Source of the DNA: Enterobacter sichuanensis
Lineage (GTDB): Bacteria; Pseudomonadota; Gammaproteobacteria; Enterobacterales; Enterobacteriaceae
Length of the DNA: 64,000 bases
NCBI RefSeq assembly: GCF_002939185.1
Contig: NZ_POVL01000009.1
Span: 1-64,000, forward strand
Direction: 5' to 3'
Shown one piece after another: positions 1 through 10,788 of the stretch. Below the pieces are notes generated by a model. It had not been told where the DNA came from. It did no database searches and was given only the letters and a program-made list of their open reading frames with translations. Made by a program: the position numbers and the translations under genes. Position 1 is the first letter of the stretch. Every line of letters begins with the position of its first letter.

Positions 1-15
1 CCTGAAACGTGGCAA

Positions 16-44
16 ATTCTACGCGTTTTGGACAGAATTTGCAA
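16..44 (-). promoter_or_regulatory. Leftward sigma70-like promoter, probably for metY-rimP-nusA
   Basis: Read on the minus strand, a TTGCAA -35 (plus 39-44) and a TAGAAT -10 (plus 16-21) are 17 bp apart. The hexamers sit inside an 8-bp inverted repeat, GCAAATTC (12-19) and GAATTTGC (35-42). In E. coli the divergent neighbour of argG is tRNA metY and the nusA-infB operon; the tRNA itself lies outside the window, so the target is inferred from conserved order. Confidence 0.5.
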
Positions 45-91
45 ATAATGCTGGGATTTGGTACCGAAGACGGGACGTAAAACCGGCGTTT

Positions 92-121
92 AGTATATTG
101 ATAGTTGCCCCAACCTGTCAA
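92..121 (-). promoter_or_regulatory. Leftward near-consensus sigma70 promoter upstream of metY
   Basis: On the minus strand a perfect TTGACA -35 (plus 116-121) is followed after 18 bp by TATACT (plus 92-97). It is tandem with the weaker promoter at 16-44 and diverges from argG. In E. coli the argG and metY promoters are known to be regulated together by ArgR and CRP; whether that holds here is inference. Confidence 0.65.
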
Positions 122-203
122 GGCGACATCCGCCAGACAGAACAGACCAAAATTTTTACAAAAAACGCACGAGTCTCTTCCGGTCTTCGCCAAAAGATGA
201 TTA

Positions 204-238
204 AATGAATACTCACTTATTTTGCATAAAAATGCACA
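204..238 (+). promoter_or_regulatory. Two ARG boxes in the argG control region
   Basis: Two ArgR-type palindromes stand side by side: TGAAT-actc-ACTTA at 206-219 and TGCAT-aaaa-ATGCA at 223-236, each resembling the half-site pair TGAAT/ATTCA. They end about 50 bp before the argG start, where arginine-loaded ArgR hexamer would block transcription. Their centres are 17 bp apart, closer than the usual 20-21 bp, so one box may be the main site. Confidence 0.65.
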
Positions 239-260
239 AGAGAGCGAAAGCGGTCTCTAA

Positions 261-1634
<1,374 letters not shown>

Positions 1635-1651
1635 TCGCTGATGTGACAAGC

Positions 1652-1679
1652 AAAAGGCGCCCAACAGGCGCCTTTTTTG
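1652..1679 (+). terminator. Intrinsic terminator of argG
   Basis: AAAAGGCGCC and GGCGCCTTTT pair around a short loop, followed by a T run. It is well placed to end the argG transcript. Confidence 0.9.
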
Positions 1680-1690
1680 TAGCTTTCCCA

Positions 1691-1752
1691 GGCCCGGTAA
1701 GCGCAGCGCCACCGGGCAAAAATGGCGGGTGGCGCTGCGCTTACCCGCCCTA
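1691..1752. repeat. Pair of inverted REP elements (BIME)
   Basis: Two copies of a GC-rich REP unit face each other: one at 1691-1717 (GGCCCGGTAAGCG...), its inverse at 1724-1752 (GGCGGGTGGCGC...). Related single or paired copies occur at about 29468, 37552, 42654, 42697, 56059 and 60579. They lie in the argG-leuU gap and may act on mRNA ends. Confidence 0.85.
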
Positions 1753-1820
1753 CAAAAGATCAGATCCACAGAATACAAACGAAAAAAAAGACGTCTTTCG
1801 ACGTCTTTCTTCTGGAATAT

Positions 1821-1907
1821 TGGTACCGAGGATGGGACTCGAACCCACAAGCCCGTTAGGGCACTACCACCTCAAGGTAGCGTGTCTACCAATTCCACCA
1901 CCTCGGT
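1821..1907 (-). tRNA. leuU: tRNA-Leu (anticodon GAG)
   Basis: The minus strand folds as an 87-nt class II tRNA: acceptor ACCGAGG pairs with CCTCGGT followed by discriminator A and an encoded CCA (plus 1821-1823). The anticodon loop reads CTTGAGG with anticodon GAG for CUC/CUU leucine codons, and there is a long variable arm. It begins 9 bp after the secG stop on the same strand, as in E. coli, so the two are probably cotranscribed and the tRNA processed out. Confidence 0.97.
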
Positions 1908-1916
1908 ACAGAATAC

Positions 1917-2249
1917 TTAGTGCGGGATATCGCTGGTTGGCTTAGCCGGTGCAGCTGGCTGAGTCTGCTCAGTTTTAGCTGGCGCGCTCAGATTTTCCCA
2001 CTCGCTTCCTTTGTTGGTCTTGTTGCTGTTGATATTGCCAAGCACCAGACTGATGATGAAGAACAGCGTAGCCAGAATCGCCGTTGTGCGGGTCATGAAG
2101 TTCGCAGAACCACTTGAACCGAACAGCGTACCGGAAGCGCCTGCTCCGAAGGAGGCTCCCATATCAGCGCCTTTACCTTGCTGCAGCATGATCAGCGCTA
2201 CGAGAGCGATGGCTACAATAAGGAAAACAACTAAAAGAGCTTCGTACAT
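1917..2249 (-). CDS. secG: SecG subunit of the Sec translocon
   Basis: Inner-membrane protein of SecYEG, which assists SecA-driven protein export. The 110-residue protein has two hydrophobic segments (about 3-21 and 52-70), the conserved QQGKGADMGASFGAGAS stretch between them, and a Pro/Ala/Lys-rich tail. The start is the ATG giving MYEALLVVFL; an upstream extension of 16 codons is open but not conserved. leuU follows 9 bp downstream. The leuU-secG pair is leftward, like glmM further upstream. Confidence 0.97.
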   Translation of the reverse strand: MYEALLVVFLIVAIALVALIMLQQGKGADMGASFGAGASGTLFGSSGSANFMTRTTAILATLFFIISLVLGNINSNKTNKGSEWENLSAPAKTEQTQPAAPAKPTSDIPH

Positions 2250-2430
2250 AATCAACCTGTTCCTTGCGGATTTGCCGCATACCAATGCTTCGACCAATTA
2301 GCAGGATTTTTGTTTCCCACTGAAGCGGGTGTGAATACTAACCAAAGCGAATGACCTTCGCAAGGGCATTTTCGACGCATTGTATCAACTGCGGAAAAAA
2401 ACAGCAAAAAGCCATTAATTGCTTAAAACC

Positions 2431-2453
2431 AAGGCGGCAAACGCCGCCTTTTT
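2431..2453 (-). terminator. Terminator between glmM and secG
   Basis: Perfect 8-bp stem AAGGCGGC / GCCGCCTT with a 4-base loop, 20 bp downstream of the glmM stop. The minus-strand T tract is poor (TTGGTTTT), so termination strength is uncertain. Confidence 0.7.
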
Positions 2454-2472
2454 AATCATTTAGTGTGCACGG

Positions 2473-3810
2473 TTATGCAGCTTTTACGGCATCCGCAATA
2501 CGGTGCGCAAATTCCGTCACCTGCGCTTCGTCTTCGCCCTCTACCATCACGCGGATCAGCGGTTCAGTACCAGACTTACGCAGCAGAACGCGCCCACGGC
2601 TGCCAAGCGCGGCTTCAACCTCAGCCATTACCGCTTTCACATTTTCACTTTCCAGCGGATCGCCTTTGCCGGCGGTGAAGCGCACGTTTACCAGCACCTG
2701 CGGGAACATTTTCATGCCGCTGCAGAGATCCTGCAGGGTCATATGGTTACGTGCCATGGCGGCAACGACCTGCAGCGCGGCCACGATACCGTCACCGGTG
2801 GTCGTTTTGTCCAGCAGGATCACGTGGCCGGAGTTTTCAGCACCGATACGCCAGCCCTTCTCCTGAAGTTTCTCCAGCACATAGCGGTCGCCCACTTTCG
2901 CGCGGACAAACGGGATCCCAAGCTGTTTCAGCGCCAGTTCCAGACCCATGTTACTCATCAGGGTCCCCACCGCGCCGCCGCGCAGCTGACCCTGACGCAG
3001 ACCTTCACGCGCGATGATATACAGGATCTGGTCGCCGTCGACTTTATTCCCTTCGTGGTCGACCATGATCACACGATCACCGTCACCGTCCAGCGCAATA
3101 CCCAGATCGGCTTTCTCCGCCAGCACGCGCGCCTGGAGAGCACGAACGTCCGTCGCACCGACCTGTTCGTTAATGTTCAGACCATCCGGCTCACAACCGA
3201 TAGCGATCACTTTCGCACCCAGCTCGCGGAAGACATTCGGAGCGATGTGATAGGTCGCACCGTTTGCACAGTCCACCACAATTTTGAGGTGCGCCAGGCT
3301 CAGCTCATTCGGGAACGTACCTTTGCAGAATTCAATGTAACGACCCGCTGCATCGACAATACGGTTCGCTTTCCCCAGCTCAGCGGAATCTACACAGGTG
3401 ATCTCTTTTTCCATCTCGGCTTCAATGGCTTCTTCCACTTCGTCCGGCAGCTTGGTGCCATCGATAGAGAAGAATTTGATGCCGTTGTCATAGAACGGGT
3501 TGTGAGAAGCAGAAATGACAATCCCCGCTTCCGCGCGGAAGGTGCGGGTCAGATACGCGACAGCTGGCGTTGGCATTGGCCCTGTAAAGGAGGCAGAAAG
3601 ACCGGCAGCCGCCAGACCGGCTTCCAGCGCAGACTCCAGCATATAACCCGAAATACGGGTATCTTTGCCGATAATGATCTTACGGGAACCATGACGTGCC
3701 AGTACCTTGCCAGCAGCCCAGCCAAGCTTCAGGACAAAATCAGGGGTGATTGGCGCATCGCCTACCCGCCCACGGATACCATCGGTACCAAAATATTTAC
3801 GATTACTCAT
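2473..3810 (-). CDS. glmM: Phosphoglucosamine mutase
   Basis: Converts glucosamine-6-phosphate to glucosamine-1-phosphate on the way to UDP-GlcNAc for peptidoglycan and LPS. The 445-residue protein has the phosphoserine loop ISASHNP near residue 100 and the Mg-binding DGDGDR loop near 240, with the [12 protein letters not shown] phosphate-binding motif near the C-terminus. The ATG at 3810 overlaps the end of folP by 8 bp, indicating translational coupling; the longer reading frame upstream lies inside folP. RapZ, which controls synthesis of the enzyme's substrate through GlmZ/GlmS, is encoded at 28.3 kb. Confidence 0.98.
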   Translation of the reverse strand: MSNRKYFGTDGIRGRVGDAPITPDFVLKLGWAAGKVLARHGSRKIIIGKDTRISGYMLESALEAGLAAAGLSASFTGPMPTPAVAYLTRTFRAEAGIVISASHNPFYDNGIKFFSIDGTKLPDEVEEAIEAEMEKEITCVDSAELGKANRIVDAAGRYIEFCKGTFPNELSLAHLKIVVDCANGATYHIAPNVFRELGAKVIAIGCEPDGLNINEQVGATDVRALQARVLAEKADLGIALDGDGDRVIMVDHEGNKVDGDQILYIIAREGLRQGQLRGGAVGTLMSNMGLELALKQLGIPFVRAKVGDRYVLEKLQEKGWRIGAENSGHVILLDKTTTGDGIVAALQVVAAMARNHMTLQDLCSGMKMFPQVLVNVRFTAGKGDPLESENVKAVMAEVEAALGSRGRVLLRKSGTEPLIRVMVEGEDEAQVTEFAHRIADAVKAA

Positions 3811-4651
3811 AGCGTTTGTTTTCCTTCGCTGCCAGTGTGGCTTCCACCACACGCATGGCTTCTACTGTTTCTTTGACGTCATGGACACGAATAATGTGCG
3901 CCCCCTGCATCGCCGCAATCACCGCGCAGGCCAGACTCCCGCTCAGGCGCTCACTCGGACCGACATTAAGCAACTGCCCAATCATCGACTTTCTCGACAT
4001 ACCCACCAGCAGCGGCAGGCCGAAATGATGAAACTCTGATAAGCGTGCAAGCAACGCATAATTGTGTGAGAGATTTTTACCGAAACCGAACCCCGGGTCG
4101 AGCAGCAATTTCTCTTTTGGGATGCCCGCACGTTCACAACGTGCGATGTGCTCAATAAAGAAGCGATTTACATCAGCAAAGACGTCGTCATACTTCGGCG
4201 CATCCTGCATCGTTTTCGGCTGACCCTGCATGTGCATCAGACAAACCGGCAGCCCGGTTTCCGCAGCCGCTTTAATCGCCCCCGGCTCTGTCAGTGAACG
4301 AATATCATTAATAATGTGAGCGCCCACTCTCGCCACTTCACGAATCACCTCAGGTTTGGAGGTGTCGACGGAGATCCATACCTCAAAGCGCTGGGCGATG
4401 GCTTCAACCACCGGCACCACGCGTGCCAGCTCTTCTTCCACCGAAACATCTGCCGCACCAGGTCGGGTCGACTCACCGCCAACGTCAATGATGGTGGCAC
4501 CCGCGTTGATCATTAAATTGGCGTGCTTAACCGCCTCGATCAGGGTGTTATGCGTGCCGCCATCTGAGAAGGAGTCAGGGGTAACATTCAGGATCCCCAT
4601 CACATGAGGATGTGAAAGATCGAGATGCGAGTCCTGGGCGAATAGTTTCAT
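3803..4651 (-). CDS. folP: Dihydropteroate synthase
   Basis: Condenses p-aminobenzoate with hydroxymethyl-dihydropterin diphosphate to form dihydropteroate in folate synthesis; the target of sulfonamides. The 282-residue TIM barrel shows both family signatures, [14 protein letters not shown] (residues 19-32) and [12 protein letters not shown] (near 57-68). The start gives [11 protein letters not shown], matching E. coli in length. It overlaps glmM by 8 bp and lies downstream of ftsH with a hairpin between, so it may be read both through that hairpin and from its own promoter. Confidence 0.98.
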   Translation of the reverse strand: MKLFAQDSHLDLSHPHVMGILNVTPDSFSDGGTHNTLIEAVKHANLMINAGATIIDVGGESTRPGAADVSVEEELARVVPVVEAIAQRFEVWISVDTSKPEVIREVARVGAHIINDIRSLTEPGAIKAAAETGLPVCLMHMQGQPKTMQDAPKYDDVFADVNRFFIEHIARCERAGIPKEKLLLDPGFGFGKNLSHNYALLARLSEFHHFGLPLLVGMSRKSMIGQLLNVGPSERLSGSLACAVIAAMQGAHIIRVHDVKETVEAMRVVEATLAAKENKRYE

Positions 4652-4684
4652 GGCTAAATCCCTGGTATTAGTGTGGTTTAACGG

Positions 4685-4716
4685 AAAAGAAAAACCCCGG
4701 AGCAAGCTCCAGGGTT
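4685..4716 (-). terminator. Terminator after ftsH
   Basis: On the minus strand AACCCTGGAGC pairs with GCTCCGGGGTT around a short loop, followed by TTTTTCTTTT. It lies between the ftsH stop and the folP start and probably gives partial termination. Confidence 0.8.
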
Positions 4717-4749
4717 TGAGGTACAGAAAAACATTTCAACAGCAGTGAC

Positions 4750-6684
4750 TTACTTATCGCCCAACTGTTCTGACATGGTGTTGCCCGGGTTCGGCGTACG
4801 CGGTTCATCAACCGGACGCGGCGCACGCGGAGTGCCATTATTGTCAGAATTGTTGGAAGCGCCTGGGTCTTCCCAGCCTGCTGGCGGACGCACTTCGCGG
4901 CGAGCCATCAGGTCGTCAATCTGCGGAGCATCGATGGTCTCATATTTCATGAGTGCATCTTTCATCGAATGCAGGATGTCCATATTGTCGTTCAGGATCT
5001 GACGTGCGCGACCATAGTTACGTTCAATCAGCGCTTTCACTTCCTGGTCGATGATACGAGCTGTTTCATCGGACATATGTTTCGCTTTCGCCACGGAGCG
5101 GCCCAGGAACACTTCACCCTCTTCCTCTGCATACAGCAGCGGACCGAGTTTGTCGGAGAAGCCCCACTGAGTCACCATGTTACGCGCCAGATTTGTCGCG
5201 ACTTTAATGTCGTTGGACGCACCGGTAGAAACATGCTCTGGCCCGTAGATGATCTCTTCCGCCAGACGACCACCGTACAGGGTCGAAATCTGGCTTTCCA
5301 GTTTCTGACGGCTGGCGCTGATCGCGTCGCCTTCAGGCAGGAAGAAGGTCACACCCAGCGCACGCCCGCGTGGAATAATCGTCACTTTATGCACCGGATC
5401 GTGTTCCGGCACCAGACGACCGATAATCGCGTGGCCTGCTTCGTGGTATGCGGTGGACTCTTTCTGCGCTTCCGTCATCACCATGGAGCGACGTTCCGCA
5501 CCCATCATGATTTTGTCTTTCGCTTTCTCGAACTCTACCATCGACACCACGCGCTTGTTACCGCGAGCGGCAAACAGTGCAGCTTCGTTGACCAGGTTAG
5601 CCAGGTCCGCACCGGAGAATCCCGGGGTACCGCGCGCAATGATTGCCGCATCGATATCTGGCGCCAGCGGTACGCGACGCATATGGACTTTCAGAATCTG
5701 TTCACGGCCGCGAACATCCGGCAGACCGACAACAACCTGACGGTCGAAACGGCCTGGACGCAGCAGCGCAGGGTCAAGAACGTCCGGACGGTTAGTCGCC
5801 GCGATTACGATGATACCTTCGTTACCTTCGAAGCCGTCCATCTCAACCAGCATCTGGTTCAGGGTCTGTTCACGTTCATCGTGACCACCACCAAGGCCCG
5901 CGCCACGCTGGCGGCCTACGGCGTCGATTTCATCGATGAAGATAATGCACGGTGCTGCCTTCTTAGCCTGCTCGAACATGTCACGCACACGAGATGCACC
6001 AACACCCACGAACATTTCGACGAAGTCAGAACCTGAAATAGTAAAGAACGGCACCTTCGCTTCACCCGCGATGGCTTTCGCCAGCAGGGTTTTACCGGTA
6101 CCCGGAGGACCAACCATCAGAACGCCTTTCGGGATCTTACCGCCCAGTTTCTGGAAACGGCTCGGCTCGCGCAGGTATTCAACCAGTTCACCCACCTCTT
6201 CTTTCGCTTCGTCACAACCGGCGACGTCAGCAAACGTGGTCTTGATCTGATCTTCCGTCAGCATACGCGCCTTGCTCTTACCGAACGACATGGCACCTTT
6301 GCCACCGCCGCCCTGCATCTGGCGCATAAAGAAGATCCAGACGCCGATAAGAAGCAGCATCGGGAACCAGGAAATGAAGATAGAAGCCAGCAGGCTTGGT
6401 TCTTCTGGCGGCTCGCCTACAACTTTGACGTTTTTGGTCAGAAGGTTATCAAGCAGCTTAGGATCGTTCACCGGGATGTAAGTCGTGTAACGGTTACTAT
6501 CTTTCTTGGTAACGTTGATCTCACGTCCGTTGATACGCGCTTCGCGAACCTGGTCCTGATTGACCTCCTGCAGGAAGGTAGAATAATCCACCTTGCGGCC
6601 ATTCGACTCGCTGGGCCCAAAGCTCTGGAATACTGACATCAGCACAACGGCAATGACCAGCCAGAGTATTAGGTTTTTCGCCAT
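4750..6684 (-). CDS. ftsH: FtsH, membrane-bound ATP-dependent zinc protease
   Basis: Hexameric inner-membrane AAA+ protease that degrades LpxC, sigma32, SsrA-tagged and misassembled membrane proteins. The 644-residue form has membrane segments near 5-24 and 98-120, Walker A GPPGTGKT near 192, Walker B IIFIDEID near 247, the zinc site HEAGH near 414 and an acidic flexible tail. A TTG nine bases upstream (6693) would add Met-Ser-Asp; a GAGG lies 8 bases before that TTG, so initiation there is possible. The ATG at 6684 is used to match the E. coli protein. rlmE lies directly upstream on the same strand. Confidence 0.97.
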   Translation of the reverse strand: MAKNLILWLVIAVVLMSVFQSFGPSESNGRKVDYSTFLQEVNQDQVREARINGREINVTKKDSNRYTTYIPVNDPKLLDNLLTKNVKVVGEPPEEPSLLASIFISWFPMLLLIGVWIFFMRQMQGGGGKGAMSFGKSKARMLTEDQIKTTFADVAGCDEAKEEVGELVEYLREPSRFQKLGGKIPKGVLMVGPPGTGKTLLAKAIAGEAKVPFFTISGSDFVEMFVGVGASRVRDMFEQAKKAAPCIIFIDEIDAVGRQRGAGLGGGHDEREQTLNQMLVEMDGFEGNEGIIVIAATNRPDVLDPALLRPGRFDRQVVVGLPDVRGREQILKVHMRRVPLAPDIDAAIIARGTPGFSGADLANLVNEAALFAARGNKRVVSMVEFEKAKDKIMMGAERRSMVMTEAQKESTAYHEAGHAIIGRLVPEHDPVHKVTIIPRGRALGVTFFLPEGDAISASRQKLESQISTLYGGRLAEEIIYGPEHVSTGASNDIKVATNLARNMVTQWGFSDKLGPLLYAEEEGEVFLGRSVAKAKHMSDETARIIDQEVKALIERNYGRARQILNDNMDILHSMKDALMKYETIDAPQIDDLMARREVRPPAGWEDPGASNNSDNNGTPRAPRPVDEPRTPNPGNTMSEQLGDK

Positions 6685-6786
6685 GTCACTCAAGGGATTA
6701 ACCTCATATTACAACTGTGTTAAAAACAGCGTCAGGATACTCTATATCCAGTTTCATTCAAACTTTCGCCTGAAATCTACCGGTTA

Positions 6787-7413
6787 TCATTTTCGCCCGG
6801 TCGCTACAATATACACTTCACGGGAACGGGCCCGGGAAGAGTCCGGCTTACGAACTTTGACCTTCGCAAACAGGGAGCGAATTTCCTTAAGATACTCCTC
6901 GAAACCTTCGCCCTGAAACACCTTCACAACAAAACTACCACCAGGCGCTAGTACATCACGACACATTTCTAACGCTAGCTCCACCAGATACATGGCGCGG
7001 GGGATATCCACCGCCGGTGTTCCACACATATTTGGTGCCATATCTGACATGACAACCTGGACCTTACTGTCACCTACACGATCAAGTAACGCTTTCAGCA
7101 CTAATTCATCACGAAAGTCGCCCTGAAGGAAGTCGACACCGACGATGGGATCCATTGGTAAAAGATCGCACGCGATGATTCGGCCCGTTCCGCCGATCTG
7201 CGTTACCGCATACTGGGACCATCCGCCAGGTGCTGCTCCGAGGTCGACAACCGTCATCCCCGGCTTAAAAAGTTTGTCACTTTGCTGTATTTCATCAAGT
7301 TTAAACCAGGCACGGGAACGCAACCCCTTTTTCTGTGCCTGTTGAACATATTTATCGCTAAAGTGTTCCTGAAGCCAGCGGCTGGAGCTGGCAGAACGCT
7401 TTTTACCTGTCAT
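6787..7413 (-). CDS. rlmE: 23S rRNA (uridine-2'-O-)-methyltransferase
   Basis: Methylates U2552 in the A loop of 23S rRNA during late 50S assembly, using SAM. The 208-residue Rossmann-fold protein has the SAM site [13 protein letters not shown] (near 55-67) and a K-D-K-E type catalytic set: Lys38, Asp in MSDMAPN, Lys in [10 protein letters not shown] and Glu in SREVYI. It ends at GRK, one residue short of E. coli. A Ser to Cys change follows DMAPNM but is outside the catalytic set. In E. coli it is a heat-shock gene cotranscribed with ftsH; that unit is preserved here. yhbY diverges. Confidence 0.97.
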   Translation of the reverse strand: MTGKKRSASSSRWLQEHFSDKYVQQAQKKGLRSRAWFKLDEIQQSDKLFKPGMTVVDLGAAPGGWSQYAVTQIGGTGRIIACDLLPMDPIVGVDFLQGDFRDELVLKALLDRVGDSKVQVVMSDMAPNMCGTPAVDIPRAMYLVELALEMCRDVLAPGGSFVVKVFQGEGFEEYLKEIRSLFAKVKVRKPDSSRARSREVYIVATGRK

Positions 7414-7540
7414 TTAACATTTCCGTCCTGGTTCATCGTTGCTTGCCTGTGACGTAAATTTCTACGCAGCTATTTGGCGATATAAGGGAGATGGCGGTAG
7501 AATGAACCGTTTTCAATCCCAACGTAAGCAAAAATATACG

Positions 7541-7834
7541 ATGAATCTGAGTACTAAACAAAAACAGCACCTTAAAGGTCTGGCACATCCGCTCAAGCCT
7601 GTAGTGATGCTTGGCAACAATGGTTTGACCGAAGGGGTGCTTGCCGAGATTGAACAAGCGCTGGAACACCACGAGCTGATCAAGGTGAAAATCGCCTCTG
7701 AAGACAGAGACACTAAAAACCTGATCGTGGAAGCCATCGTGCGCGAAACCGGCGCCTGTAATGTACAGGTCATCGGTAAAACGCTGGTGCTCTATCGCCC
7801 ATCTAAAGAGCGTAAAATCTCGCTGCCACGCTAA
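7541..7834 (+). CDS. yhbY: YhbY, CRM-domain RNA-binding protein
   Basis: 97-residue protein consisting of one CRM (chloroplast splicing and ribosome maturation) domain, which in E. coli associates with pre-50S particles. The GxxG RNA-contact loop is visible as LGNNGLTEG near residues 24-32. The start is the ATG giving MNLSTKQKQHL; the frame is open upstream but not conserved. It diverges from rlmE, also a 50S assembly factor, across 127 bp, and shares a bidirectional terminator with greA. Confidence 0.95.
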   Translation: MNLSTKQKQHLKGLAHPLKPVVMLGNNGLTEGVLAEIEQALEHHELIKVKIASEDRDTKNLIVEAIVRETGACNVQVIGKTLVLYRPSKERKISLPR

Positions 7835-7918
7835 GGATATCCTGAATCAAACACATTTTCTGTGTTAAACGAGGGATTTCTGTCAGCAGGTGAGCAAAAT
7901 GCCATGCTCCTTGAGTTG

Positions 7919-7946
7919 TTAAAAGGCCGCTATGCGGCCTTTTTCC
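7919..7946. terminator. Bidirectional terminator between yhbY and greA
   Basis: AAAAGGCCGC-tat-GCGGCCTTTTT is symmetric, with an A run before and a T run after, so it can stop both the rightward yhbY and the leftward greA transcripts. Confidence 0.88.
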
Positions 7947-7985
7947 TTTCTTTACAATGTATCAACATCTTTGCAGAGAGGCGAA

Positions 7986-8462
7986 TTACAGGTACTCAAC
8001 CTTGATAATTTCGTATTCGACTTCACCGCCAGGGGTGCGGATGGTGACAACATCATCCTGCTCTTTGCCAATCAGGCCGCGAGCAATCGGTGAGTTCACC
8101 GAAATCAGGTTCTGTTTGAAGTCGGCTTCATCGTCACCCACGATACGATACGTTTGCTCTTCGTCGGTATCCAGGTTCAGCACGGTAACTGTTGAACCGA
8201 AGATCACGCGGCCATTGTTTGGCATTTTGGTAATATCGATAACCTGCGCATTCGACAGCTTCGCTTCGATATCTTTAATACGCCCTTCACAGAAACCCTG
8301 CTGCTCACGCGCCGCGTGGTATTCAGCATTCTCTTTCAGGTCGCCATGCTCACGCGCTTCCGCGATAGCGGCGATGATTTCAGGGCGGCGAACGGATTTC
8401 AGGAAATCCAGCTCTTCGCGCAGTTTTTCGGCACCACGTAAGGTCATCGGAATAGCTTGCAT
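7986..8462 (-). CDS. greA: Transcription elongation factor GreA
   Basis: Rescues backtracked RNA polymerase by stimulating cleavage of the nascent RNA 3' end through the secondary channel. The 158-residue protein has the N-terminal coiled coil (about 1-75) with the catalytic tip acids Asp41 and Glu44 in [11 protein letters not shown], then the FKBP-like C-terminal domain. The protein is nearly identical to E. coli GreA. A strong hairpin-plus-T-tract lies about 70 nt upstream of its start in the same direction, matching the GraL leader arrangement of E. coli, where readthrough is itself affected by GreA. Confidence 0.98.
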   Translation of the reverse strand: MQAIPMTLRGAEKLREELDFLKSVRRPEIIAAIAEAREHGDLKENAEYHAAREQQGFCEGRIKDIEAKLSNAQVIDITKMPNNGRVIFGSTVTVLNLDTDEEQTYRIVGDDEADFKQNLISVNSPIARGLIGKEQDDVVTIRTPGGEVEYEIIKVEYL

Positions 8463-8530
8463 TTGTTATACCTCTTAAACATTCCTGTTGGGAGCAATGT
8501 TCCCTGCCCCAGCCCTCAAGAGCAGGCCAG

Positions 8531-8570
8531 AAGCAAAAAGAAAACCGACCCGGGAGCAACGCCCCAGGTC
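8531..8570 (-). terminator. Terminator inside the greA leader (GraL-like)
   Basis: On the minus strand GACCTGGGG and CTCCCGGGTC form a stem around a short loop (plus 8547-8570), followed by GGTTTTCTTTTTG. It lies 5' of greA and in the same direction, so it can only act on a greA leader transcript. In E. coli such termination releases the short GraL RNAs from the greA promoters; homology is inferred from position and structure. Confidence 0.75.
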
Positions 8571-8689
8571 AGCAGCAATTTTCAATTAGATACGCATTTT
8601 ACCGCGAAGTTCACTATGGGTCATCGTTTACTTTGCAGTGCCATGCACCGTAGTATGACGGTTTGTTTTCGGGTTGTTAGCGCGAGATT

Positions 8690-10123
8690 ATGCGATTTTC
8701 CAGATTTATCATCGGATTGACTACCAGTATAACGTTCAGCGTTCAGGCCGCGAATGTTGATGAGTATATTAATCAACTGCCCGCAGGTGCCAACCTTGCC
8801 TTGATGGTGCAAAAGGTCGGGGCGCAGACGCCGGAGATTGACTACCATAGTCAACAGATGGCCCTGCCTGCCAGCACCCAGAAGGTGATCACTGCGCTTG
8901 CCGCCCTCCTTCAGCTTGGTCCTGACTTCCGCTTTACCACCACGCTAGAGACCAAAGGCAAGGTCGAAAATGGCGAGCTGAAAGGCGATCTGATCGCCCG
9001 TTTTGGCGGCGACCCGACCTTTAAACGCCAGGATATCCGCAATATGGTGGCGGTGCTGAAAAAATCGGGCGTGCAGAAGGTTGATGGCAACGTACTGATC
9101 GACACCTCCATCTTTGCCAGCCATGATAAAGCCCCCGGCTGGCCGTGGAATGACATGACGCAATGCTTTAGCGCCCCACCCGCCGCCGCGATTGTTGACC
9201 GAAACTGCTTCTCGGTTTCACTTTACAGCGCCCCCAAACCGGATGATTTAGCGTTTATCCGCGTGGCGTCTTATTACCCGGTCACGATGTTCAGCCAGGT
9301 ACGCACGCTGGCCAAGGGCTCTCCGGATGCACAGTATTGCGAACTGGATGTGGTGCCCGGCGATCTTAATCGCTTCACGCTTACCGGCTGCCTGACGCAG
9401 CGTGCCGATCCACTGCCGCTGGCCTTCGCCATCCAGGATGGCGCAAGCTACGCAGGCGCTATTCTTAAGGACGAACTGAAACAGGCAGGGATCACCTATA
9501 CCGGTACCCTGCTGCGCCAGACGCAGGTTAATCAACCCGGCACGGTTATCGCCAGCAAACAGTCTGAACCGTTGCACGATCTGCTAAGGATCATGCTGAA
9601 GAAGTCTGACAATATGATCGCTGACACGGTGTTCCGCATGATTGGTCACGCGCGCTTTGGCGTTCCTGGAACCTGGCGTTCAGGTTCCGATGCAGTCCGT
9701 CAGATCTTACGTCAGCAGGCGGGAATCGACCTGGGTAATACTATCGCTGTCGATGGCTCCGGGTTATCACGACACAATTTGATCGCCCCGGCAACCATGA
9801 TGCAAGTGCTTCAGTACATTGCTCAACATGACACTGAGCTAAACTTTATCTCGATGCTGCCGCTCGCCGGGCATGACGGTTCACTTCAATACCGGGCCGG
9901 CCTTCACGCTGCCGGTGTTGACGGTAAAGTGTCAGCCAAAACAGGTTCACTGCAGGGGGTATACAACCTTGCAGGCTTCATCACTACCGCCAGCGGACAA
10001 CGTATGGCATTCGTGCAGTATCTTTCCGGCTATGCCGTCGAACCGACCGACCAGCGCAACCGTCGTATTCCACTGGTTCGCTTCGAAAGCAGGCTTTATA
10101 AGGACATCTACCAGAATAACTAG
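8690..10123 (+). CDS. dacB: D-alanyl-D-alanine carboxypeptidase/endopeptidase PBP4
   Basis: Periplasmic class C penicillin-binding protein that trims and cleaves peptide cross-links in peptidoglycan. The 477-residue precursor has a signal peptide ending near VQA (residue 20), the active-site STQK at 62-65, the SDN motif in KKSDNM near 305 and the KTG box in SAKTGSL near 417. Length equals E. coli. It diverges from greA and is followed after only 2 bp by a response-regulator gene, an arrangement absent from E. coli K-12. Confidence 0.98.
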   Translation: MRFSRFIIGLTTSITFSVQAANVDEYINQLPAGANLALMVQKVGAQTPEIDYHSQQMALPASTQKVITALAALLQLGPDFRFTTTLETKGKVENGELKGDLIARFGGDPTFKRQDIRNMVAVLKKSGVQKVDGNVLIDTSIFASHDKAPGWPWNDMTQCFSAPPAAAIVDRNCFSVSLYSAPKPDDLAFIRVASYYPVTMFSQVRTLAKGSPDAQYCELDVVPGDLNRFTLTGCLTQRADPLPLAFAIQDGASYAGAILKDELKQAGITYTGTLLRQTQVNQPGTVIASKQSEPLHDLLRIMLKKSDNMIADTVFRMIGHARFGVPGTWRSGSDAVRQILRQQAGIDLGNTIAVDGSGLSRHNLIAPATMMQVLQYIAQHDTELNFISMLPLAGHDGSLQYRAGLHAAGVDGKVSAKTGSLQGVYNLAGFITTASGQRMAFVQYLSGYAVEPTDQRNRRIPLVRFESRLYKDIYQNN

Positions 10124-10125
10124 CG

Positions 10126-10788
10126 ATGAAACTACTTATAGTTGAAGACGATCTGTTATTACAGGAAGGGCTAGCGCTTGCGCTGGCCAGTGAAGGATAT
10201 GCCCTCGACTGCGCCGCCACAGCGGCGGAGGCCGATGCCCTGATCCAGAGCGGCGAATACAGTCTGGTGATCCTCGATTTAGGTTTACCGGATAAAGACG
10301 GCGCGACCCTGCTCACCCAGTGGCGTCGCCGCGGCATCGCTAATCCGGTGTTGATCCTGACGGCACGCGATGCCATTGAAGATCGTATCACCGGCCTTGA
10401 TGCTGGAGCCGATGATTACCTGGTGAAGCCCTTTGCTCTGGCAGAGTTGCAGGCGCGCGTCCGGGCCCTAATCCGCCGTTATCAGGGACACAGTGATAAC
10501 TTACTCACCGACGGCGATATCACGCTGAATCTGCAAACCCAGCAGGTCCTGCGCCAGTCCCAGCCGGTAGAAGTCACGCCCAAAGAGTTTGCTCTGCTTA
10601 CGCGCCTGATTATGCGCAGCGGACAGACGGTGCACCGTGAAACCCTCCAGCAGGATATCTACTCCTGGCAGGACGATCCGGGGTCGAATACCCTTGAGGT
10701 TCATATCCATAATCTGCGTCGTAAGCTCGGGAAAGACAGGATCAAAACCGTCCGCGGCGTGGGCTACCGTCTGGAGAGTCAGAAATGA
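10126..10788 (+). CDS. pmrA: OmpR-family response regulator, PmrA/BasR-like
   Basis: 220-residue response regulator with receiver domain (1-115; acidic pocket EDD at 7-9, phosphoacceptor Asp51 in LVILDLGLPD, DDYLVKPFAL switch region) and an OmpR-type winged-helix DNA-binding domain ending in VRGVGYRL. It resembles BasR/PmrA more than QseB. It starts 2 bp after dacB with no clear ribosome site, so it is probably translationally coupled to dacB, and it overlaps the kinase gene by 4 bp (ATGA). PmrA of other enterics controls lipid A modification and polymyxin resistance; whether this is the main PmrA or a second system cannot be told here. Confidence 0.72.
   Translation: MKLLIVEDDLLLQEGLALALASEGYALDCAATAAEADALIQSGEYSLVILDLGLPDKDGATLLTQWRRRGIANPVLILTARDAIEDRITGLDAGADDYLVKPFALAELQARVRALIRRYQGHSDNLLTDGDITLNLQTQQVLRQSQPVEVTPKEFALLTRLIMRSGQTVHRETLQQDIYSWQDDPGSNTLEVHIHNLRRKLGKDRIKTVRGVGYRLESQK

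Noticed and set aside
1821-1907. leuU as an attachment site for an integrated element
   Set aside because: No integrase gene and no second copy of the tRNA 3' end in the window.
2503-3876. 457-codon plus-strand frame opposite glmM
   Set aside because: Shadow of glmM; composition rich in His and Arg without any motif.
6787-7413. RlmE truncated or inactive
   Set aside because: It lacks only the last residue of the E. coli protein and keeps the SAM site and the K-D-K-E set; the Ser to Cys change is outside it.
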